From assembly GCF_009933255.1 (NCBI RefSeq), contig NZ_MAEI01000038.1, positions 1-27,080 of the forward strand: 27,080 nucleotides of DNA, in the 5' to 3' direction. Under the pieces are notes generated by a model. The model made no database searches. It saw only the letters and a list, made by a program, of their open reading frames with translations, and was not told where the DNA came from. Of this stretch, positions 21,451 to 27,080 are shown piece by piece. The stretch's first letter is position 1; each line of letters starts with the position of its first letter. The position numbers and the translations under genes are program-made. This DNA is from Enterococcus diestrammenae (lineage in GTDB: Bacteria; Bacillota; Bacilli; Lactobacillales; Enterococcaceae).

Positions 21451-24153
21451 ATGCTCATGAAATGGCAAAATACTTTAGCCGATAAAGACCTGATTTACTG
21501 TGATTTAAAGCAAGTTACGACTGCATTTTCAGCAAATTTGACCGCCTTACCCTACGCCATTCGTGTCTTATTGGAGTCTGTCGCTCGTAACCGCGATGAA
21601 GAGATTACCGACGAGATCATTGGCGAATTAGCCAATTGGCAGGCTGCAGCTCCAACCGGCGTTGTGCCATTTAAACCAGCGCGAGTTATTTTACAAGATT
21701 TCACCGGCGTGCCGGCTGTCGTGGATTTGGCAGCTATGCGAGATGCGATGGTGGCGCTAGGTGGGGACGCCAAAGCCATCAACCCTGAGATTCCGGTAAC
21801 CTTAGTCGTGGACCATTCCGTTCAAGTCGATTGTGCCGGTTCGCCAGGGGCATTGGCTTTCAACACACAGCGAGAATTTGAGCGAAATCACGAACGTTAC
21901 CAATTTTTAAAATGGGCCCAACAGTCCTTCAAAGATTTTGAAGTCGTTCCGCCAGAAACCGGCATTATTCACCAAGTAAACATCGAAAAGCTTTCCAATG
22001 TCATCTTGAGCAAAACCGATGAAGCTAGTGGAAAAACGGTGATTTTCCCCGACACCTTACAGGGAACAGACTCCCACACCACCATGATTAACGGCCTTGG
22101 GGTTTTAGGCTGGGGCGTGGGCGGAATTGAAGCGGAAGCCGCTATTTTAGGGGAAGCTTCCTATTTTCCAACTCCAGAGGTTATCGGGGTGAACTTTAGC
22201 GGTGAACTGCCTATTGGTACCACAGCCACTGATTTGGCATTGGCCGTGACGGAGTTGTTACGGCAAGAGAAAGTGGTTGGCAAATTTGTGGAGTATTTCG
22301 GTACTGGCTATCAAAAACTCAGCCTCTCTGATCGAGCGACCATTGCCAATATGGCCCCAGAATACGGTGCGACTTGCGGTTTTTGTCCAATTGACGAAGA
22401 AACCCTCAACTATTTACGGACCACCGGCAGAGACCCTGAACTGATTGATACCGTTGAAAGCTATGCCAAAGCAAACGGGCTTTTTTACGATGCCAGCCAC
22501 TTACCAACTTACACGAAAACTATCCAGTTAGACCTTAGCACCATTCAGCCATCCTTAGCCGGGCCAAAACGTCCGCAAGATCGGATTTCTCTAGAAGCCG
22601 TGCCAGCGGATTTCACCGCTTCTGTCACGGCTGAAGTCGGACCTAAAGGATTTGGCTTACCAGCTACAGAACTTGAAAAAACGACGCCAATCCATTGGCA
22701 GGAGAAAAATCCTGATCTGGCTTATCCAGATACCCTCAAAACCGGTGATCTTGCCTTAGCCGCAATCACTAGCTGTACCAACACTAGCAATCCTTTTGTG
22801 ATGATTTCCGCGGGACTGTTGGCAAAAAAAGCAGTGGAAAAAGGCTTGAAAGTCCCCGCCTATGTGAAAACCTCTCTGTCTCCCGGCTCACGGATCGTTA
22901 CCTCCTATTTGGAAGACAGCGGGCTTTTGCCTTATCTGGAAAAACTCGGTTTCTATAACGTCGGCTATGGTTGTACGACTTGCATCGGAAATTCAGGCCC
23001 TTTAAGCGAACCGGTGACAGAAGCCATCGAGGCGGATAACTTATTGGTGGCTTCCGTCCTTTCAGGCAATCGTAATTTTGAAGGACGGATTCATCCATTA
23101 ATCAAAGCCAACTATCTCGCCTCACCACCTTTAGTAGTGGCTTATGCCTTAGCCGGCAGCATCCTGACCAATCTCACCACCGACGTGATTGGTCAAGACC
23201 CAGCTGGCGCAGACATTTATTTAAAAGATCTCTGGCCGACTGCCGCTGAGGTCAATGCCGTCATCGACAAATATGTCGGACCAGAAGCTTATAAGGAAAC
23301 TTATGCCCATCTTTTCGATGCCAATCAACGTTGGAATGAAATCGAAACGGCCACCAGGGATTGTTTCGACTGGAACGAGGATTCGACTTATATCGCTAAC
23401 CCACCATTCTTCGCTGACTTGACGCGGGAATTACCGCAACAAGGTAGCTTACAAAACTTGACCGTCTTAGCCAAATTAGCAGATTCCGTCACCACCGACC
23501 ATATTTCACCTGCAGGCAATATTGCCATCGATTCACCGGCGGGAGGCTTTTTGAAAGCTCGCGGGATAGCACCAAAAGATTTCAACTCCTATGGCTCACG
23601 TCGGGGCAATCATGAGGTTATGATGCGGGGAACCTTTGCCAATATCCGCCTACAAAACCAGCTCATCCCAGGATCCTCTGGCGGTGTTACCAAGTATCAT
23701 CCTACTGGCGAAACCTTGTCCATCTATGACGCCGCTATGAAGTATCAAGCAGCCGGGGATGGTGCGATCATCTTGGCCGGAAAAGACTACGGCATGGGCT
23801 CTTCCCGAGACTGGGCCGCAAAAGGCACCCAGCTTCTAGGGGTCAAAGCCGTCTTAGCTGAAAGTTTTGAACGCATTCACCGCTCCAACTTAGCCATGAT
23901 GGGTATCTTGCCTTTGCAATACCTAGCGGGGCAAACAGCAGCCAGTCTCGGTTTAACTGGCGAAGAAAGTTTCACTATTCCTTTACCAGAGGAACCACAA
24001 GTCGGACAATTACTGACCATTACCGCAACAAAAATCGATGGCAGCCAGCAGCAATTCCAAGTGAAACTACGCTTTGATGCCCCTGCTGATATCCGCTATT
24101 GGAAAAACCAAGGCATTTTACCAATGGTGATTCGTAAAAAATTCGAAGCCTAA
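21451..24153 (+). CDS. acnA: Aconitate hydratase
   Basis: 900 residues, the size of Gram-positive AcnA/CitB (IRP1-type). GGGAG/AAAGGGG precedes the ATG; a second ATG two codons later (21457) is also possible. It isomerises citrate to isocitrate with a [4Fe-4S] cluster. The three cluster cysteines are C442 in TSCTNTSNP and C508/C511 in [11 protein letters not shown]. Other family segments: [51 protein letters not shown] near the C-terminal swivelling domain. In Bacillus the apo-form also binds mRNA; whether this applies here is unknown. icd follows after 83 bp with a hairpin between. Confidence 0.97.
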   Translation: MLMKWQNTLADKDLIYCDLKQVTTAFSANLTALPYAIRVLLESVARNRDEEITDEIIGELANWQAAAPTGVVPFKPARVILQDFTGVPAVVDLAAMRDAMVALGGDAKAINPEIPVTLVVDHSVQVDCAGSPGALAFNTQREFERNHERYQFLKWAQQSFKDFEVVPPETGIIHQVNIEKLSNVILSKTDEASGKTVIFPDTLQGTDSHTTMINGLGVLGWGVGGIEAEAAILGEASYFPTPEVIGVNFSGELPIGTTATDLALAVTELLRQEKVVGKFVEYFGTGYQKLSLSDRATIANMAPEYGATCGFCPIDEETLNYLRTTGRDPELIDTVESYAKANGLFYDASHLPTYTKTIQLDLSTIQPSLAGPKRPQDRISLEAVPADFTASVTAEVGPKGFGLPATELEKTTPIHWQEKNPDLAYPDTLKTGDLALAAITSCTNTSNPFVMISAGLLAKKAVEKGLKVPAYVKTSLSPGSRIVTSYLEDSGLLPYLEKLGFYNVGYGCTTCIGNSGPLSEPVTEAIEADNLLVASVLSGNRNFEGRIHPLIKANYLASPPLVVAYALAGSILTNLTTDVIGQDPAGADIYLKDLWPTAAEVNAVIDKYVGPEAYKETYAHLFDANQRWNEIETATRDCFDWNEDSTYIANPPFFADLTRELPQQGSLQNLTVLAKLADSVTTDHISPAGNIAIDSPAGGFLKARGIAPKDFNSYGSRRGNHEVMMRGTFANIRLQNQLIPGSSGGVTKYHPTGETLSIYDAAMKYQAAGDGAIILAGKDYGMGSSRDWAAKGTQLLGVKAVLAESFERIHRSNLAMMGILPLQYLAGQTAASLGLTGEESFTIPLPEEPQVGQLLTITATKIDGSQQQFQVKLRFDAPADIRYWKNQGILPMVIRKKFEA

Positions 24154-24167
24154 CACACGCAGCATCT

Positions 24168-24204
24168 GCGGATCTGTCATTATCCGGCGGCAGATTCGCC
24201 TTTT
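24168..24204 (+). terminator. Hairpin between acnA and icd
   Basis: GCGGATCTG (24168-24176) pairs with CAGATTCGC (24191-24199) and is followed by CTTTTTC. It may reduce icd transcription relative to acnA rather than separate the genes fully, since no clear icd promoter is seen. Confidence 0.6.
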
Positions 24205-24236
24205 TCATCAATACTGACAAAAACGGGGGTTCCTAC

Positions 24237-25502
24237 ATGAGTTATCTCACTATTGAAAACCAACAATTACACGTTCCTAACGATCCCATCATTCCCTTCA
24301 TCGCTGGCGACGGCATTGGCCCAGAAATCTGGGAAGCCTCTCGCAAAGTCATCGATGCAGCGGTCGCAAAAGCCTATAGCGGAGAAAAACAGATTCAGTG
24401 GACAGAAATCTTGGCCGGTGAAAAAGCGTTTAAAGAGACGGGAGAATGGCTTCCAGAAGCCACGTTAACAGCAATTAAAACCGCCAAAGTCGCCCTCAAA
24501 GGTCCTCTTACCACTCCCATTGGTGGCGGTATTCGTTCCTTAAACGTGGCATTGCGGCAAGACTTGGATCTCTTTGCCTGTGTACGACCAGTCCGGTATT
24601 TTAATGGGGTACCATCTCCTTTGAAAGAGCCAGAAAAAACCAATATGGTCATCTTCCGAGAGAATACCGAAGATGTTTATGCTGGAATCGAGTTTGCAAA
24701 AGGTACAGCAGAAGTCAACGCCTTGATTTCTCTTTTACAAGAACAATTCCAAGTAACTAAGATTCGCTTCCCGGAAACTAGCGCCATCGGTATCAAACCA
24801 ATTTCCCAGGAAGGCAGTCAACGCCTCATCGCTGCAGCCATCGACTACGCATTAGAAAATGGCCACAAAACCGTCACTTTGGTTCACAAAGGCAATATCA
24901 TGAAATTTACGGAAGGGGGCTTCAAAAACTGGGGCTACGAATTGGCGGAAACCGAATACGCCGAAAAAACCTTCACCATGAACCAATACGCGACCATCGC
25001 CGAAAAATCTGGTAAACCCGCGGCCGACGAGGCTTACCAGCAGGCTAAAGCAGCTGGTAAATTGATTATCAATGACGTCATCGCTGACAATATGTTGCAA
25101 CAGATTCTCCTTTATCCAGAAAAATATGAGGTCATTGCCACCTGCAACCTCAACGGTGACTACCTTTCTGACGCACTGGCCGCACAAGTCGGCGGCATCG
25201 GTATCGCACCGGGGGCCAATATCAACTACCACACCGGTCATGCTATTTTTGAAGCAACTCATGGTACCGCCCCAGATATCGCTGGCCTCGGCAAAGCGAA
25301 TCCTTGTTCACTGCTGCTATCTGCTGGGATGATGTTAACCTATCTTGGCTGGGGTGAGGCGGCTCACTTAGTGGAACAAGCAATTGAAAAAGCCCTCACC
25401 ACTAAACAAGTGACCGCTGACTTTGCTCATTCGATGACTGGAGCCACGGAAATCAGCACGGCAGCTTTTGGTGAATTACTGGTAACCATAATCAACGAAT
25501 AA
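24237..25502 (+). CDS. icd: Isocitrate dehydrogenase, probably NAD-dependent
   Basis: 421 residues, with GGGGG 6-8 nt before the ATG. It oxidatively decarboxylates isocitrate to 2-oxoglutarate. The substrate-binding loop [13 protein letters not shown] (S101 matching E. coli Ser113) and the metal-binding residues of [12 protein letters not shown] are present. In E. coli the NADP phosphate is bound by Lys344-Tyr345 in HGTAPKY; here the segment is HGTAPDI (D347, I348), the pair seen in NAD-dependent prokaryotic enzymes. NAD specificity is therefore inferred. Forms a unit with acnA. Confidence 0.95.
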   Translation: MSYLTIENQQLHVPNDPIIPFIAGDGIGPEIWEASRKVIDAAVAKAYSGEKQIQWTEILAGEKAFKETGEWLPEATLTAIKTAKVALKGPLTTPIGGGIRSLNVALRQDLDLFACVRPVRYFNGVPSPLKEPEKTNMVIFRENTEDVYAGIEFAKGTAEVNALISLLQEQFQVTKIRFPETSAIGIKPISQEGSQRLIAAAIDYALENGHKTVTLVHKGNIMKFTEGGFKNWGYELAETEYAEKTFTMNQYATIAEKSGKPAADEAYQQAKAAGKLIINDVIADNMLQQILLYPEKYEVIATCNLNGDYLSDALAAQVGGIGIAPGANINYHTGHAIFEATHGTAPDIAGLGKANPCSLLLSAGMMLTYLGWGEAAHLVEQAIEKALTTKQVTADFAHSMTGATEISTAAFGELLVTIINE

Positions 25503-25532
25503 CCACCACTTTTGGGATTTCGTACCCAATTA

Positions 25533-25590
25533 AAAAAACCGACCCTACAAAAGACGGAAGTCCTTCGTAGGGTCGGTTATTTATTTTTTA
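25533..25590. terminator. Bidirectional terminator after icd
   Basis: AACCGACCCTAC pairs with GTAGGGTCGGTT around a 16-nt loop, with A-rich sequence before and T-rich sequence after, between the convergent icd and small membrane protein genes. Confidence 0.85.
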
Positions 25591-26028
25591 GCGTTTTTTT
25601 TCATTCTCGCCAACTTTTTCTAACGTGGCTTTCGTCTCCTGTTTTTTGATTCCTGTTGCCAGCAAAATCTCTTTATGAAAATCATTTTTCAACAATATCG
25701 CACATAGAATCACTTCCAAAATGTACCAATAAATCTGAAAACTGCTATTGCCAAAAATCCCTGGGTATCGATTGCCATGGATAAGCACTTCAGTGGAAAT
25801 CACACACGCAGCGCAATAGGCGACGGCAAAAAAGAAACGACTACTGATTTTATGTTTGGCGATTGTATTTAAGATGAGAAGCAAAACCAATAATGTCAAT
25901 AACAGCATCTGCAAATAATAGGCCCACGGAGACACGGATTTGAAATCAGAATTGGTATATCCAAAAGAAAAACCCGTACTGATACCGAGATTGATAAGTA
26001 GAATCCCACGATAGATGACCAGCAACAT
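25588..26028 (-). CDS. Hypothetical membrane protein (four TM)
   Basis: 146 residues from the ATG at 26028, with GAGGTGAG upstream. Four hydrophobic segments (about 3-20, 37-58, 64-82 and 95-112) precede a charged C-terminal tail. No family is recognised; it is alone between icd and bioY. Confidence 0.65.
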   Translation of the reverse strand: MLLVIYRGILLINLGISTGFSFGYTNSDFKSVSPWAYYLQMLLLTLLVLLLILNTIAKHKISSRFFFAVAYCAACVISTEVLIHGNRYPGIFGNSSFQIYWYILEVILCAILLKNDFHKEILLATGIKKQETKATLEKVGENEKKR

Positions 26029-26274
26029 TTTCTCACCTCTTTTAGCAAAACCAGGCAACATTTTTTAAAAATAATAAAATTATCAGAAATTTCGTTTCTA
26101 GCTATCTTCAAACGCAAATAATTTTCTCATATTTTCTAAAATTATAGCAAGATTTTTAGTTAGACACGAGAATTTTCACTTAATATGCGTATTCCCATAA
26201 ACTTCCTTAAATAATTGGTCCAGTTATTTTTCATTTTCGAGATCGCTGCACTTAAAAAAAGTTTTCTCAGCCTC
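26029..26274. other. Intergenic region
   Basis: AT-rich sequence between divergent genes. No gene, RNA or clear repeat is seen before the bioY control region. Confidence 0.4.
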
Positions 26275-26325
26275 TTTACCTTTCGTTAACCATATAATAT
26301 AATTCAGTTAACAAAACTTGTTAAC
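26275..26325 (+). promoter_or_regulatory. bioY promoter with BirA-type operator
   Basis: TTTACC (26275-26280) and TATAAT (26298-26303) have a 17-bp spacer. GTTAAC occurs at 26285-26290 and 26307-26312 (16 bp apart), straddling the -10 box, and again at 26320-26325. Paired GTTAAC half-sites around a promoter are the BirA operator form in Firmicutes. Confidence 0.8.
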
Positions 26326-26363
26326 CCTATTTAAAAATAAAGTTTACGAAATGAGGACTTAGA

Positions 26364-26915
26364 ATGCGTATTCCCTTAAGACAACAAATTTTGGCTGCGA
26401 TTTTCGCTGCTGTGATCGGGATTTTATCTCAGCTTGTGATCACTCTCCCCTTCACGATTGTTCCTTTCACCCTGCAAACGTTCATTATCGGTTTGACGGT
26501 TACCATCTTGGGTACTAAAACCGGCACTTGGGCAATCGTGATGTACTTATTCCTAGGTTTGATCGGCATCCCCGTCTTTGCCGGTGGTGCGAGTGGCATT
26601 GGTGCCTTACTGGGCCCTACTGGTGGCTTTTTGATCGGTTTTATTTTTAACGGTTTAGTAACCGGCACGATCATCGACAAGACCAAACGCAACTATGTTT
26701 GGGCGTCTCTTGCAAATCTAGCTGGCGCTGCAGTCGTTTTATTATTTGGCGCTATTTGGATGCATTTTGGCACAGGTACGTCCTTTAGTGCCGCTCTCAA
26801 CGCTGCCGTTCTGCCTTTTATCCTTCCCGGCATTATTAAAGCCTTGGCCGCTGCTGTGATTGGTGTCACGATTGCTCAACGTCTCCCCCAGCGTTTTCTG
26901 ACACCAGTAAAGTGA
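26364..26915 (+). CDS. bioY: Biotin transporter BioY (ECF S component)
   Basis: 183 residues, preceded by AATGAGGAC. Six hydrophobic segments and the family motifs PFTIVPFTLQTF, YLFLGLIGIPVFAGGASG and GPTGGFLIGF (about 29-95) identify BioY, the biotin-binding S component that works with an ECF energy-coupling module encoded elsewhere. Expected to be repressed by biotin through BirA, as the upstream GTTAAC repeats indicate. Monocistronic in this window. Confidence 0.96.
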   Translation: MRIPLRQQILAAIFAAVIGILSQLVITLPFTIVPFTLQTFIIGLTVTILGTKTGTWAIVMYLFLGLIGIPVFAGGASGIGALLGPTGGFLIGFIFNGLVTGTIIDKTKRNYVWASLANLAGAAVVLLFGAIWMHFGTGTSFSAALNAAVLPFILPGIIKALAAAVIGVTIAQRLPQRFLTPVK

Positions 26916-27011
26916 GAAACGAAAGGGCCATGGCTAGCTTCTAATCAACCTTTTGTTAGTTTTTTTAAGTAGTTCCCTAACCATTCATGAGCGACTATTC
27001 ATTGAAGACAC

Positions 27012-27046
27012 AAAGAAACCCATAGCGCCTTGCTATGGGTTTTTCA
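27012..27046 (+). terminator. Terminator near window end
   Basis: AAACCCATAGC-gcctt-GCTATGGGTTT followed by TTC, about 100 bp past bioY. It ends the bioY transcript or that of a convergent gene beyond the window. Confidence 0.75.
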
Positions 27047-27080
27047 ATTCGTTTAGTTATTCAATTATTTAACAGCATCT

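Noticed and set aside
1..27080. CRISPR arrays, tRNA or rRNA genes
   Set aside because: No regularly spaced repeats and no cloverleaf or rRNA-like sequences were seen.

Overview
The window looks like a chromosome segment of a low-to-moderate-GC Firmicute of the order Lactobacillales, most likely Enterococcus or a close relative. The reasons are strong AGGAGG-type ribosome binding sites, the gene families present (rpsD with a long leader, MgsA, FNT, BioY, XRE/DUF3278, enterocin-A-type immunity) and class IIa bacteriocin remains resembling those of Carnobacterium and Enterococcus. The genus is an inference.

Layout. 173-1399 is a membrane-anchored coiled-coil protein ending in a His/Cys motif. 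1725-4634 (minus) is a housekeeping run: methylglyoxal synthase, Cof-type HAD phosphatase, AlkD-like DNA glycosylase and an FNT channel. 5206-5712 is a P-loop kinase-like protein. 5964-6575 is rpsD with its own promoter and structured leader.

An approximately 8.3 kb integrated element occupies 6554-14854, bounded by a perfect 26-bp direct repeat of the rpsD 3' end. It carries a tyrosine integrase, a phage-type repressor, a small excisionase-like HTH protein, a structured oriT-like region, a Rep_trans/MobT-type initiator or relaxase and a small accessory protein. No conjugation machinery is present, so it looks like an integrative mobilizable element (IME). Its right half is AT-rich cargo: a cryptic bacteriocin region on the minus strand and an XRE/DUF3278 operon with two palindromic operators. 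The bacteriocin region holds a frameshifted double-glycine peptide, an intact 49-residue double-glycine peptide with a Cys-Cys pair, a small two-TM probable immunity protein, a divercin-like class IIa bacteriocin with ATA in the start position and altered cysteine pattern, and an EntA-type immunity protein. It is flanked by direct repeats (one intact gene, one fragment) and accompanied by an IS3-family remnant. Several of these peptide genes are easily missed because they are short or lack a standard start.

Right of the element the chromosome resumes at the displaced rpsD terminator. Next come an SdpI-like protein, two DUF1648-like membrane proteins, a membrane-bound XRE regulator and a small hypothetical protein. 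A metabolic block follows: an ammonium transporter fused to a PII domain, glutathione peroxidase, and the divergent citrate synthase / aconitase-isocitrate dehydrogenase cluster. The dehydrogenase has the residues of NAD-dependent enzymes. Together these genes would make 2-oxoglutarate and import ammonium, the two precursors of glutamate, and PII domains sense 2-oxoglutarate. The window ends with a small membrane protein and bioY under a BirA-type operator.

The most interesting part is the cryptic bacteriocin cargo of the rpsD-integrated element, followed by the self-encoded integrase arm sites and the Amt-PII fusion.
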